From: Microscillaceae bacterium
GTDB lineage: Bacteria; Bacteroidota; Bacteroidia; Cytophagales; Microscillaceae
Direction of reading: 5' to 3'
Assembly (NCBI GenBank): GCA_025054775.1
Contig: JANWZA010000040.1
Location: 1-64,000, forward strand
DNA length: 64,000 bases
The notes under the pieces are model-generated. The model saw only the letters and a program-made list of their open reading frames with translations. It did not search any database and was not told the origin of the DNA. The number at the start of each line of letters is the position of its first letter. Position 1 is the first letter of the stretch. The translations under genes were made by a program, and so were the position numbers. Below are positions 19,439-29,235 of this stretch, piece after piece.

Positions 19439-19842
19439 TACAACAAGCCAAAATAATTTGGGTTGCGCTTATGTCAGCACCATTTTTATTTTTTGGTGCT
19501 ACAAATATAGTGAGTTTGGAAATAAACCTACCACTGCCTGCCAATTTATTACTATTGCTATGTGTCTTTATAGTTCTTGTTCTAGCTATGGTTTCGCAAA
19601 TTTTATACAACAATAAGTGCAAAGAGGGCAAGAAAATACGCGAACAATCTGTTAAAGAAACCTTGTATGTGCAAGCCAAGATAATGCAAGGAGCTATGTT
19701 AGAAGCCTCAGGGATAATTGCGGTGATATTTTATTTATTCACCAAAAATGTATTTCTTATAATCATTTTGTTTGCTATTCTCTTACAGATGTTTTTCCAA
19801 ATGCCTTCCGAAGAGAGCTTTAAGCGGGATTTTAGGGAGTGA
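19426..19842 (+). CDS. Small integral membrane protein
   Basis: A 138-residue protein with four hydrophobic segments (about residues 8-27, 38-60, 88-104 and 105-125) and a Lys-rich loop between the second and third. It resembles small four-helix membrane proteins found across Bacteroidota, with no assigned function. The GTG at 19426 would overlap the divergent pbpC by 13 bases; an ATG at 19471 is an equally good start and avoids the overlap. Confidence 0.65.
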   Translation: MQNTIQQAKIIWVALMSAPFLFFGATNIVSLEINLPLPANLLLLLCVFIVLVLAMVSQILYNNKCKEGKKIREQSVKETLYVQAKIMQGAMLEASGIIAVIFYLFTKNVFLIIILFAILLQMFFQMPSEESFKRDFRE

Positions 19843-19949
19843 GCCATTTTGTTTGACTAACCTCTGTAAATACAGGAGCTTCACAAAAGAAAGTCAGAAA
19901 CTTAGGTATTGTTCTTATTTTATTCTTAGGCAGTTTTGTTTTCCTATAC

Positions 19950-22100
19950 TTAACTTTCTTTGTATGGCAAAATATCCTCACAGTATAAATTAAGCAAATC
20001 AAAGAAGTAAGGATAAACCGTATATTGTTTATTTCGCACGAATTGGACTGATAAAGTTTGTAATAAGTCATTTATTTTGAAACCATTAGGCTTTTGGTAG
20101 TAATGCAGTCTACGGACTTTTACGCTTTTGTCCATTGACATTCCCATACTTTTCGCGCCAACGGTATAAATATTTTCTTTTTCTGAAAAATAAATACCCT
20201 CCAAAGCTGTTTTGCTTTCTATTGTTCTTTGGCTTTTAGTTTTTTGAGTTGCGTCTGTATTAAACAAAACTCTCTCTTCTGTATCTTCAATAGCTAAAAC
20301 TAAATCTTTGGCAAATACAAAATGAACACTTTTTAGGCTTTCTTCGTGCTTGTCTTTGGTTTTGCCATTTTTTTGATAGGTTTTGTTTTGTCCGTTTTCA
20401 TTGTGGGTATAATTTCGGTCTGCAAATTGCTTTTCAAATGCAAACCAATCAATATTCCAATCTTTTAGAAATTCGTTGCGTTTATCCTTTTCTTTCGGGT
20501 TATCCAAATTCAAAAACTGCAAAATATACTCGTCATCGACATACATAAAGATATTTTGATACATATAAGCAAAATCTTTTCTCAGCGATTTGAGATTAAA
20601 CAAACAAGGCAATGAAGTATATATATCTGTTTCATTGTAAATAGGTAATTTTTCAACGATGTACTTTTTCAATAAAAGTTCATTCAAGCAAACATCTAAA
20701 CGGTGTTTGTAGTCCTCAAAATTAAAAATCTCATACTCAAAATAAGTGTCTGCCGAGTTAAAATCATCTGCCTTATTCAAATTAATATTGAGTGTTTGCA
20801 TAGGAATTTTACTTGCAAACTCTTGATAAAGTTCTCGTTTTTGGTCATCATAGTCCAATAAAAAACCGCCTTCTTCAAAAATCTGTTTTTCAACGTCTTG
20901 CAAAACCAAAACAGGTTTTGTAGTGCTTGCTAATTCCTCTCGTTTGATTTCCGAAAAACTAATTTCGTACAATTTTCCGTAGTTTTTATTGAGCAAATCA
21001 ATATAATCCTGAAAATTATTTTGATTAGGCTTGGGAACATCTTTTTGACGCAAATCCAATACCCCAACTTCGCCTAATAATTTCAAATACAAACCTGTGC
21101 CTTCACCTGTTTTTTCATTGAAACCATAACCTTTTAGACTACCTACTATTTTTGACTGTTTTCCCATCTGTTCCATTGGCACAACTTCGGTCATAAAATG
21201 ACTTCGTTTTTCTGCCACGCCCTCGCCAAATACTTTGTTGTAATAGGCTACTAATTCATTTTGAAAATTGCGTAATAATTCACTTCGGCAACCTTGAAAA
21301 ACGTTTTTATTGTTCTTGTCGCTGTCATACCACTCAATAGATGGTCTTTGTGGTTTAAATTTCAGGTTTTTAGCGTCTTGTGTAGTTGTATCTCTAAAAA
21401 TCGTGTCCAAATTTTGCTTGTTGTCCAATCGTTGTTTAACTTCACTTTGTTTGAGTTGGCGTAAATATCTCGTACCTTGTACTTTCTCAAAGTAATTATA
21501 ATTGTAAAAGTTTTCAATGTCAAATCTGCTATCAAGTTTTTTCAAATAATTTGCCTCTGGTATAATTTCAAATTCACCTTTACCATATTTGCTTTCTTGA
21601 ATTTTGACAAGTAAGGCGGTTAATTTTTGCTTGTCGTCTTTGCTGTGAATGTAAAAGAAATCACCCTGACAAGTTCGGTGTGCTTTGTGATACCAACTTG
21701 ATAAAAATAATTTAGCTAAAATATGTAAGTTTTTCTCATTACATATTTCTGAAAATTGAATTTTTTGGGCATTAATTGGTTTTTTGTCTAAAAAATCAAG
21801 GGTTAGGTTAATAGGTTTATCCTGATATTTTGACTTCTCTACTAAAATATAAATGATTGGTGGTACTCCATCGGGCGACAAGAAAAAATACGGATAATCT
21901 AACTGTTTTTTATAGGCATTGTGAAGCAAAGCATACGGATTTAACTTTGTATTATCTGCAAAGTTTTTGAATGTTTTAGGCACTTCAATCGTAAAAAGTT
22001 GATACTTTTCTTGCAAAGCATTGATATTGATTTTGTCTAAATTGATGACAAAATTGGTCGTAGGCACATTGTGCTGTTTAGGTGCAGATTTTTTAGCCAT
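19950..22100 (-). CDS. 716-residue protein of unrecognised family, partner of the helicase-nuclease gene
   Basis: Intact, and overlaps the end of the upstream nuclease frame by 8 bases, so it is the last gene of that operon. I do not recognise the family with confidence. The N-terminal third is rich in Lys/Asn/Tyr. The middle (about residues 330-440) has GSLKGYGFNEKTGEG, then a predicted strand VLVLQDVEKQ and YDDQKRELYQEFASKIPMQ. The C-terminus (about 640-716) has VKVRRLHYYQ and NKQYTVYPYFFDLLN. This order loosely recalls the MID-PIWI half of pPIWI-RE proteins, whose operons also carry a helicase and a nuclease. That is a hypothesis. A CRISPR effector is unlikely because no other cas-like gene or array is present. 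Confidence 0.75.
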   Translation of the reverse strand: MAKKSAPKQHNVPTTNFVINLDKININALQEKYQLFTIEVPKTFKNFADNTKLNPYALLHNAYKKQLDYPYFFLSPDGVPPIIYILVEKSKYQDKPINLTLDFLDKKPINAQKIQFSEICNEKNLHILAKLFLSSWYHKAHRTCQGDFFYIHSKDDKQKLTALLVKIQESKYGKGEFEIIPEANYLKKLDSRFDIENFYNYNYFEKVQGTRYLRQLKQSEVKQRLDNKQNLDTIFRDTTTQDAKNLKFKPQRPSIEWYDSDKNNKNVFQGCRSELLRNFQNELVAYYNKVFGEGVAEKRSHFMTEVVPMEQMGKQSKIVGSLKGYGFNEKTGEGTGLYLKLLGEVGVLDLRQKDVPKPNQNNFQDYIDLLNKNYGKLYEISFSEIKREELASTTKPVLVLQDVEKQIFEEGGFLLDYDDQKRELYQEFASKIPMQTLNINLNKADDFNSADTYFEYEIFNFEDYKHRLDVCLNELLLKKYIVEKLPIYNETDIYTSLPCLFNLKSLRKDFAYMYQNIFMYVDDEYILQFLNLDNPKEKDKRNEFLKDWNIDWFAFEKQFADRNYTHNENGQNKTYQKNGKTKDKHEESLKSVHFVFAKDLVLAIEDTEERVLFNTDATQKTKSQRTIESKTALEGIYFSEKENIYTVGAKSMGMSMDKSVKVRRLHYYQKPNGFKINDLLQTLSVQFVRNKQYTVYPYFFDLLNLYCEDILPYKES

Positions 22101-22722
22101 TGTTTAATTGGTTTTTAAGTTCAGAAATAAAATACTGAAAATCAGGCGAATAATTTTTATCGTTTTTTACGGATTTTCCTGTTTTGAGCATATTTTGAAC
22201 AACAATAATTTTTGCCTTGTCAAAACTATTGCCCATGTCATTAAAATTTTCATCATAATAATTAGTAGATCTTTCACCATTGCCAAAAGCATTGATGAAG
22301 ATTATTTTACAATCATCTTGTTTGTGGAAATTTTTAATTTTCTCCAACTTATCTTGGGCTTTTTCTTTGAAACTTGCTTCGTTGAGTTTTGGGTGAAAAA
22401 AGTGATCATCTTCAGCTAACTGAAAATTCATAATAGTTTGCTCACTGTAATTTTTGGCATCAATATACCAATTTTTGCCCTCTACTTTTAAGTCTATCAA
22501 CTCAAAAAGTTCGTTAGGGATTTCCTCTTCTGATAGGCTAATTTTTTCGTATTCAAAAACGGCTTTTACGGCTTCCTCGCCAATAGCCCCTGCCAAAATA
22601 CATTGATAAAAATAAGGTGTAAAGTAAATTCCCTTGCCTGAAAAACCTTGCTCAAATTGATTTAGATCAAAATACTCTCTCAAAATAGCATTATTCTGCA
22701 CATTTAGAAAAACACTATCCAA
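22093..22722 (-). pseudogene. PD-(D/E)xK-like nuclease domain, detached from the helicase by a frameshift
   Basis: A 209-residue frame from a TTG at 22722. The core reads IGEEAVKAVFEYEKI (helix with conserved Glu), NELFELIDLKV (acidic strand) and WYIDAKNYSEQ, giving the D...DxK pattern of restriction-endonuclease-fold enzymes. The same frame stays open upstream to about 22908 and reads like protein (FKKYACTFETDLYDH, then LNIVPRGINPDSSFGKW). This shows that the domain was the C-terminal part of the helicase polypeptide. It could still be translated from an internal start. It overlaps the 716-residue gene downstream. Confidence 0.7.
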
Positions 22723-22805
22723 ACACCATTTTCCAAAACTGCTATCAGGATTTATCCCTCTTGGGACTATGTTTAGTGTATCTTTTTGTATCCAAAGGCA
22801 TTTGT

Positions 22806-24143
22806 TTATGTGGTCGTAAAGGTCTGTTTCAAAGGTGCAAGCATATTTTTTGAATAGTTTGTACTCAGGTGTCTCAACAATGATTTTTTCACCCTGTTCA
22901 TTTTCATCTCTTCAAACTTAGCAAAAGACTGTTTGAGTGCATATTTTCTTAAATTTTGCCATTCCTTGCGAATTTGCGTTGCCTTTTCTTGTGGCAATTT
23001 ATTTTCTCTTACTAAATTTAGTTGTGCCAACAATTTTTTAATTTCTGTGATACATCTGTTATTGATAGCCTTCAAACCTTCCCATTGCACTTGCCTTTGT
23101 TGGTATTCTCTGCCAAATTTATTTTCAAGAATATGAACAAACAAGGCTTTTACATTTTGAGAAAAATAAGGTTCGTTTCGTTTGAAAACTGAATAAAAAT
23201 CGTCTTTCGTTGCAAAGTCTTCTAATTGATTATAGACTTCATTCTCTAAACGAATTACTTGTGTGTTCATTTGTTCCCAAACTCTCTCAATACGTCCTAA
23301 TGCTTGAATGTAGGTAGAAACACGATTAGAAAGCCCATCGGGTGTGGAAAGGTAAAAGTTGTTGAAATTGTCAATGCTGCGAATGTTGTCCAAGTAGATT
23401 TTAAACTGCCCTTCGGAAATGATTTTGTTCTTTTCTAATTTTGCCAAATAGTAAATATTTGCTTTTATCTTTTCGTTTTTGGTTTGTTCATTATCTTTTT
23501 CATTGTCAATCGGATTGAAATAATAATACGGGCTATCTAATAAATGGATATTTGAAAAGTCCGCTTTTTGTGTCTTTTCTTTGTCTTTGTAGAAAAAGAG
23601 ATTTACTCCATTTCCTGCCGAGGGGTAAGTAGTAACAAGTAAAACCGGCAGACCATGCCAAAACAATTCATAATAAGCATTTTGTTCATTTTCATTTTGG
23701 GTAATTTCTTTACCTTGACTTGCATCAAAAAATAGTACAATAAATTCTTTACCATCAAAATGAATTTTGAAACAATTTTTGAGAGAATTATTGAGTTCTT
23801 CAATTTTGTATGCCTTATTTTCGGGTTCTTTCCAATCTTCAAAAAGTTTTAGAATATGCTTGTAAGAACTGAAAAACAAGAGATTAGTATTATTTTGCTC
23901 TTGATTTTCAGCAACCCACTGTAAAGTAGCAAAGAAATGAACAAGGCGTTTTTTACGAAATTCTTGCTTTTTACCTTCCTCAAAATCTTGCTGATGTGTA
24001 TGTACAAAACTATCAATCAACTTCTTTATTTTTTCTGAAATATTGGTTTCGGCAATCTGCACTTTTGCTTGATTTTGCCTTTTCGCAAACTTGCTTTCAT
24101 TGACTTTTTGGTATAAGTGAAGTATCGTCATCAGAAATTTCAT
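22806..24143 (-). pseudogene. Helicase fragment 3: C-terminal RecA-like half
   Basis: A 445-residue frame holding the second half of an SF2-type helicase: LLFFSSYKHILKLF (motif IV-like), LLVTTYPSAGNGVNLFF (motif V) and YIQALGRIERVWEQ (motif VI with the arginine fingers). Its first 12 residues read the end of fragment 2 in another frame, and its last 30 residues are out of frame. Removing one A from the AAAAA run at 24105-24109 joins fragment 2 to it. Restoring one A near 22908-22914 joins it to the nuclease domain. Confidence 0.75.
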
Positions 24144-25119
24144 AATACAATTCGCCTAATTCATTTTTTAACCAATCCAAATCAAAATTCTTAACATAAC
24201 GATTTATTTCTGCGGTTGCGGACAAGCCAAAAACTAAATTATTTTCTGCCAAATGTAATAGAATACTTTCAGGTGTGGTAAAAAGTGAATAATATTTTAA
24301 TTCTACCTCCTCCCTATCTGTGTCATAGCCTAAATCGCAAACCTCATACAAACCAAAGCCGTCGTAATACATTTTGCTTTCGTTTGTGCCTACTGCCATT
24401 CTACTAAAAGGCTGCTGACGAATTTGCTTTAAAATGCGTTTGAGCTTGTCCGAAGTTCTAAAACAATGCTCTACCAAATCTTGATAAATTTTAGGGTGTT
24501 CAAACTCTAAATCTTTGAAAAGGCGAATAATTGCTGATGTTGTTTGATTGACAACATTCAATAAAACATAAGCATTGGGTTTGTTTTGTTCGTTGGCTAT
24601 TTCAAGGTAAAAGGCATTTATTTTCTTTTTCTTGTGGTTTTCTTTATTATGATTTAAAAAAATGGGAAAGTTACTAATGCTATAACGAGTTTGAAAAATA
24701 GATGTACCTTTTAGTTTAGGCTCATTGCAAAGAAAATGATTAATTTTCGGAAAAGGTAAATTATATTTTTGAGAAATTGTTCTCACTTCACTCGTTATTT
24801 TCTTTAACTCTGCTCGTATTTTAGGGTGATTTGCTAAAAAATGTTCTCGTGGTAACTTGTATTTGGTAAGTACCGTATAAAAGTATTCAATAAAACTAAA
24901 TGGTTGTTCTATGGCTGTATCTTTACAAATTTGGGTGAGCAAGTCGTTTTCTAAAAAATCAAATTCATCAAGAAAAATGATGTTTGTTTCTTGTTTCTCT
25001 TTGTTGCTTTTCAGTTTGTAAAGATTGATAACCTGTTTTCCGTCAAAAAAGCCATAAAAAGCTTTTTGTAAGGAAACTAAGAAAATCCGCTTTTCGGAGG
25101 GATTATTTACAAAGTCCAA
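24097..25119 (-). pseudogene. Helicase fragment 2: Walker B and motif III
   Basis: A 340-residue frame with IIFLDEFDFLEND (motif II, DEFD) and NLVFGLSATAEI (motif III, SAT), separated by a roughly 250-residue insert rich in charged helices. The frame is open upstream of the nominal start and reads KLCEAKPYTELIQ, so the printed start is not the true N-terminus. The DEFD and SAT motifs identify an SF2 helicase; I cannot place it in a finer family. Confidence 0.75.
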
Positions 25120-25325
25120 ATAAGGAAAAAGGGCTTTGATTGTTGAGTTTTGGATTAACTCGGTATATGGTTTTGCTTCACAAAGTTTGCATTTCCTCTG
25201 TAAAGTTTTTCCGTGTATTTTTGAATATGTGTATTATTCAAAAGAGCTTCAAAATCGTCTTCCTTAGATTTTTTCGATAATTTCCTCATCACGTTCTTGT
25301 AAGCAATAGCCGATGTTTTCTCTTT
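25120..25325 (-). pseudogene. Helicase linker split across three frames
   Basis: Protein-like sequence continues here but changes frame twice: LKRENIGYCLQERDEEI, then SKEDDFEALLNNTHIQKY, then KCKLCEAKPYTELIQ. The simplest repairs are one T restored near 25327, one A removed from the six-A run (25269-25274 on the plus strand as T) and one C restored near 25200. Confidence 0.65.
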
Positions 25326-25526
25326 TTAATTATCTGCCATTCCGTTAAGCAGCTGCAAACGATTAGCAACATAGAAAAATCGTTTTTTCTCATCGGTATT
25401 ATTTTTAAGTGTTTCAATAATTCTACTTGTTTTGCCTAAACCTGTTCCACCTAAGACTAACTTAAAGCCTGCAGAATGCTGCAAAGTATTTTGATAATAC
25501 GTTGTATAAGGATTATTCATTTGCAT
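25326..25526 (-). pseudogene. Helicase fragment 1: Walker A
   Basis: A 66-residue frame starting MQMNNPYTTYYQNTL and containing the P-loop FKLVLGGTGLGKTSRI, then FFYVANRLQLLNG (motif Ia-like). It stops at a TAA created by the first of five frameshifts. This is the true start of the helicase-nuclease gene, 30 bases downstream of a palindrome. Confidence 0.75.
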
Positions 25527-25533
25527 TGATTTC

Positions 25534-25557
25534 TTGAATATTTTATTTCATATTCAA
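25534..25557. promoter_or_regulatory. 8-bp inverted repeat upstream of the helicase operon
   Basis: TTGAATAT (25534-25541) and ATATTCAA (25550-25557) are perfect reverse complements separated by 8 bases, just upstream of the first start codon. It could be an operator; no regulator gene adjoins it. Confidence 0.4.
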
Positions 25558-25634
25558 AGAAATGTGGTATCTAGTGGCTGGTTTGGGTTGTAAATATAAC
25601 CGTTTTATTGTATCTTTCAAAAAATTATATTGTT

Positions 25635-26372
25635 CTAGATTGCTCTCACCCAAAAATTATTGTAGCCCTCTTGCAATTCAATTTCAATGAGATTATTTTG
25701 TAAAAGCTCTAATATTGCCAAAAAAGTACAAATGGCTTCCATTTTATTGCGGAATTGAGTAAGCAGTTGCTCAAAAGAAATTTGAGGGACATTCTTTAAG
25801 ATTTCTAGTAAAAACTCTTTTTGCTCTGCTACGGTGTAAGGGAAGGGAATGATAGTATGTTTAATTTCTTGTCTATTGAGTTCGTAACGTGCCATTACTT
25901 GCTCAAAGATGCGTAGTAATTTGTATAAATCTACGTGTTGCATTTCAATTTCTATGGCATTTAAGCCTGAAATATAGCTCAATTCAGCTAATATATTTCC
26001 GCGTTTGTAGCGTTGGGCTTGGGCTTCCTCCAAGGCGGATAGTTCTTCGATTACCGATTTGTACTTTCGGTACTCTAATAAATAATCTACTAGCTCTCGG
26101 CGGGGGTCTTCGGCAGGGGTATCATTTTCAGGTTTGGGCAGAAGCATTTTGGCTTTGATACGCATGAGCGTAGCGGCTACCACAATAAATTCGCTAGCAA
26201 TTTCAATGTCTAATTGCTCTAATTGATGCAAATAAGCTAAAAAATCTTCTATGATTTGATTGATAGGAATATCATAAATATCTAGTTCATTGCGTTCTAT
26301 GAAAAAGAGCAGTAAGTCGAAAGGTCCTTCAAAGAGTGGTAATTTGATGGAAAATGTACCAGGTTGCGCCAT
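25635..26372 (-). CDS. scpA: Segregation and condensation protein A
   Basis: A 245-residue kleisin that links the SMC head domains in chromosome condensation. The N-terminal signature LPLFEGPFDLLLFFIERNE is clear, followed by IASEFIVVAATLMRIKAKML and RRELVDYLLEYRKYK; the C-terminal winged-helix region includes AICTFLAILELLQNN. Length is normal. ScpB is not adjacent. It follows der by 26 bases on the same strand and is probably cotranscribed with it. Confidence 0.95.
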   Translation of the reverse strand: MAQPGTFSIKLPLFEGPFDLLLFFIERNELDIYDIPINQIIEDFLAYLHQLEQLDIEIASEFIVVAATLMRIKAKMLLPKPENDTPAEDPRRELVDYLLEYRKYKSVIEELSALEEAQAQRYKRGNILAELSYISGLNAIEIEMQHVDLYKLLRIFEQVMARYELNRQEIKHTIIPFPYTVAEQKEFLLEILKNVPQISFEQLLTQFRNKMEAICTFLAILELLQNNLIEIELQEGYNNFWVRAI

Positions 26373-26398
26373 GGGAAGCAGGATAATAGAGAGCGAGT

Positions 26399-27709
26399 TT
26401 ATTTTTTTCTGAAAAAAAGTTGCAGAGGTACGCCTTCAAAATCGAAGGCTTTACGAAGTTGATTTTCTAGATAGCGTTGATAAGGTGGCTGAATGTATTG
26501 GGGCAGATTACAAAAGAACAAGAAAGTAGGTGTTTTGGCTTGGGCAATTTGGGTAATGTACTTTATTTTAATTAACTTACCTTTTACAGCAGGCGGTGGA
26601 TAGGCTTCAATGGCAGCGAGCATTACTTCATTGAGTTGCGAAGTAGGGACTTTACGAGTTTTGTTTTCATATACCTTAATTGCCTTTTCAATGGTCTGAA
26701 AGATGCGTTGCTTTTCCAGAACTGAGGTAAAAATAATAGGTACGTAATCGGCATGAGGCAAGCGTTCTCTAATTTGTTCAGTAAATTTCTTAGCGGTATG
26801 GGTATCTTTTTCAATCAAATCCCATTTATTTACCATAATTACCATACCTTTGCCGTTACGTTCGGCTAAACCTAAAATATTCACATCTTGTGATTCTATG
26901 CCACGTGTGGCATCAAGCATAATTATACATACATCAGACTCTTCAATAGCTTTTACTGCACGAAGGATAGCATAAAATTCCAAATTATTTTTAATTCTAC
27001 TTTTTCGTCGAATACCTGCCGTATCAATTAAAATAAATTCCTTACCGAAGGCTTTGTAGTGTGAATTTACTGAATCGCGGGTAGTGCCTGCAATATCCGT
27101 TACGATAGAACGTTGTTTGCCCAAGAGGGTATTCATAAAAGAGGATTTGCCCACATTCGGTCTGCCGATAATAGCTAATTTAGGCAACTTACTTGTTTCG
27201 TCCTCTTTTTCGGGAGAGGGAAAATATTTTACAATTTCATCTAACAAATCACCTGTACCTGAGCCCGTTTGCGAAGAGATAGGAAAAATCTTCTCCCACC
27301 CTAGGGCATAAAATTCGTTAGCAGTAAAAAGTTCTTTTGCGGTATCGGCTTTGTTAGCTACTACATATACAGGTTTATTAGCCTTTCGGACTACTTTGGC
27401 AAATTCCTTATCTAAGTCAGTTAAACCTGTTTGGCAATCTACCATGAATAAAATAACTTTTGCTTCCTCGATAGCTATTTCAACTTGCTCACGAATAGAC
27501 TCTTCAAACACGTCGTTTGAACCTACTACATAGCCTCCTGTATCTATCAATGTAAAGAGTTTATTCTGCCATTCAGCTTGCCCGTATATTCTATCGCGGG
27601 TAACACCACTTTGGTTATCTGTGATTGATTTCTTTTGCTCAATCATTCTATTAAAGAAGGTTGATTTCCCCACGTTAGGTCTACCCACGATTGCTACTAT
27701 GTTTGCCAT
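26399..27709 (-). CDS. der: Ribosome biogenesis GTPase Der (EngA)
   Basis: A 436-residue protein with two tandem G domains and a C-terminal KH-like domain, needed for 50S assembly. The first domain has GRPNVGKSTFFNR, DTGGYV and NKAD; the second has GRPNVGKSSFMN, DTAGIRRKS and NKWD. The KH-like end contains KIKYITQIAQAKTPTF. I start it at the ATG at 27709 (MANIVAIVG). An upstream ATG at 27739 lies inside the TATCTTTG promoter box and so cannot be translated from that promoter. Confidence 0.96.
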   Translation of the reverse strand: MANIVAIVGRPNVGKSTFFNRMIEQKKSITDNQSGVTRDRIYGQAEWQNKLFTLIDTGGYVVGSNDVFEESIREQVEIAIEEAKVILFMVDCQTGLTDLDKEFAKVVRKANKPVYVVANKADTAKELFTANEFYALGWEKIFPISSQTGSGTGDLLDEIVKYFPSPEKEDETSKLPKLAIIGRPNVGKSSFMNTLLGKQRSIVTDIAGTTRDSVNSHYKAFGKEFILIDTAGIRRKSRIKNNLEFYAILRAVKAIEESDVCIIMLDATRGIESQDVNILGLAERNGKGMVIMVNKWDLIEKDTHTAKKFTEQIRERLPHADYVPIIFTSVLEKQRIFQTIEKAIKVYENKTRKVPTSQLNEVMLAAIEAYPPPAVKGKLIKIKYITQIAQAKTPTFLFFCNLPQYIQPPYQRYLENQLRKAFDFEGVPLQLFFRKK

Positions 27710-27736
27710 CTTTGCTATGGTTTTGAAATTAGGGTG

Positions 27737-27744
27737 CAAAGATA
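27737..27744 (-). promoter_or_regulatory. Bacteroidota -7 box (TATCTTTG) for der-scpA
   Basis: Exact TAnnTTTG match; predicted transcription start near 27730, about 20 bases before the chosen der start. Confidence 0.6.
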
Positions 27745-27861
27745 CGTTTTTTTTGCGAATTTAGGCTTTCAGGTTGGTGTAAGTCTCTTTTATCTTTCAA
27801 GATTAAGTGCGAGTGATTTACAGAGAGAAGGACTGTTTCATAAAACAAAATCTTCTTGAAT

Positions 27862-29139
27862 TTATTCTCTCAACCGCAATGAGACAGAATTTTTATGTGC
27901 CATTAGCCCTTCGGCTTCTGCCATAATTTCTATGGTTTTGCCTAAATTACGGATGCCTTTTTGAGTAATTTTTTGGAAAGTAATTTTCTTAAAAAAACTA
28001 TCTAACGAAACACCACTATAAACCCTTGCAAAACCATTAGTAGGTAAGGTATGATTCGTACCTGAAGCATAGTCGCCTGCTGCTACTGGGGAATAATTCC
28101 CTAAAAACACTGAACCTGCATTAGTAATGAGTTCGGCAAAATATTCATCATTGTTTACTGCTAACACCAAATGCTCGGGGGCGTAGAAATTAGAAAAGGC
28201 AATGGCTTCCTTTAGGTTATTTACTACAATTAGCAGGCAATTTTCTAGGGCTTCTCTCAAGATTTCTTTTCGGTTGAGGGCTTCTAGTTGGGTTTCAATC
28301 TCTTTCTTTACCAAATGGGCAAAACTTTCTGAAGTAGTAACGAGTACGGCGTGGCTGTCGGTTCCGTGTTCGGCTTGGGCTAACAAGTCAGCGGCTACAA
28401 AGGCGGGGTTTGCTGTCTCATCGGCAATTACCAAAACTTCAGAGGCACTTGCAGGCATATCTATGGCTGTACCTTCTTTGGTGACTAATTGTTTAGCTAC
28501 GGTTACGTATTGGTTACTAGGTCCGAAAATTTTATCCACTTTAGGGATACTTTGTGTACCATATGCCATAGCAGCGATTGCTTGGACTCCCCCTACTTTG
28601 AATACTTTTTTGATGTTCAATAAGTTAGCAGTATAAAGGATAATAGGGTGTAGCTTCCCGTCAGGGTTGGGGGTGGAGCAGAGCACAATCTCTTCGCAGC
28701 TAGCAATATTAGCTGGGATACCTAACATGAGAATAGTAGAGAAAAGCGGAGCTGAGCGGCTGGGGATATACAAGCCCACTTTGGGAATAGGTGTACTTTT
28801 TCTCCAGCAGGTTACACCTTCAGTGGTTTGTATCTTTTTAACCATTTCTTTTTGCTCAATATGAAACTTAGCAATATTGTATTTTGCTGCTTGGATAGCT
28901 TTTTTCAAATCCTCACTTACAAAACTTTGAGCTTCGCGAATTTCCTCTTCAGTTACTAGCAAGGTTTTAAGTTTTACCTTATCAAATTTTTCAATATATT
29001 TCAATACAGCACTGTCGCCATTCTTTTTTACATCCGTTAGGATAGCTCGCACAGGCTCTTCTAGTTCTGCTAAATCTTTAACAGGTCTATGAGCTAATTC
29101 TGCCCATTGTGCACGAGGTGGATTTATGATAAATTTCAT
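27862..29139 (-). CDS. hisD: Histidinol dehydrogenase
   Basis: A 425-residue enzyme that oxidises L-histidinol to L-histidine in two NAD-dependent steps, the last reaction of histidine synthesis. Seen are GLYIPSRSAPLFSTILM, VQAIAAMAYGT, the KIFGPSNQYV stretch, DMPASASEVLVIAD, and the zinc/catalytic AEHGTDSHAVLV and NFYAPEHLVLAV motifs. Length is typical. Other his genes are not in the window, so this is not a his operon. TAAATTTG at 29195-29188 is a probable -7 box. Confidence 0.95.
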   Translation of the reverse strand: MKFIINPPRAQWAELAHRPVKDLAELEEPVRAILTDVKKNGDSAVLKYIEKFDKVKLKTLLVTEEEIREAQSFVSEDLKKAIQAAKYNIAKFHIEQKEMVKKIQTTEGVTCWRKSTPIPKVGLYIPSRSAPLFSTILMLGIPANIASCEEIVLCSTPNPDGKLHPIILYTANLLNIKKVFKVGGVQAIAAMAYGTQSIPKVDKIFGPSNQYVTVAKQLVTKEGTAIDMPASASEVLVIADETANPAFVAADLLAQAEHGTDSHAVLVTTSESFAHLVKKEIETQLEALNRKEILREALENCLLIVVNNLKEAIAFSNFYAPEHLVLAVNNDEYFAELITNAGSVFLGNYSPVAAGDYASGTNHTLPTNGFARVYSGVSLDSFFKKITFQKITQKGIRNLGKTIEIMAEAEGLMAHKNSVSLRLRE

Positions 29140-29187
29140 ATTGTTGGAAGCGAGTAAATTTTTCTCTTATACAAACTAAACCGAAGG

Positions 29188-29195
29188 CAAATTTA
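29188..29195 (-). promoter_or_regulatory. Bacteroidota -7 box (TAAATTTG) for hisD
   Basis: Exact TAnnTTTG match on the minus strand, about 50 bases upstream of the hisD start. Confidence 0.45.
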
Positions 29196-29235
29196 CTCAA
29201 CTTTTTTTTACAAAATATTTTTTTGCACTTCTGTT

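Noticed and set aside
19950-25526. CRISPR-Cas (Cas3 helicase plus large effector) interpretation
   Set aside because: No repeat-spacer array, no Cas5/6/7-like or HD-nuclease sequence and no Cas1/2 in the window; helicase motifs alone are not enough.
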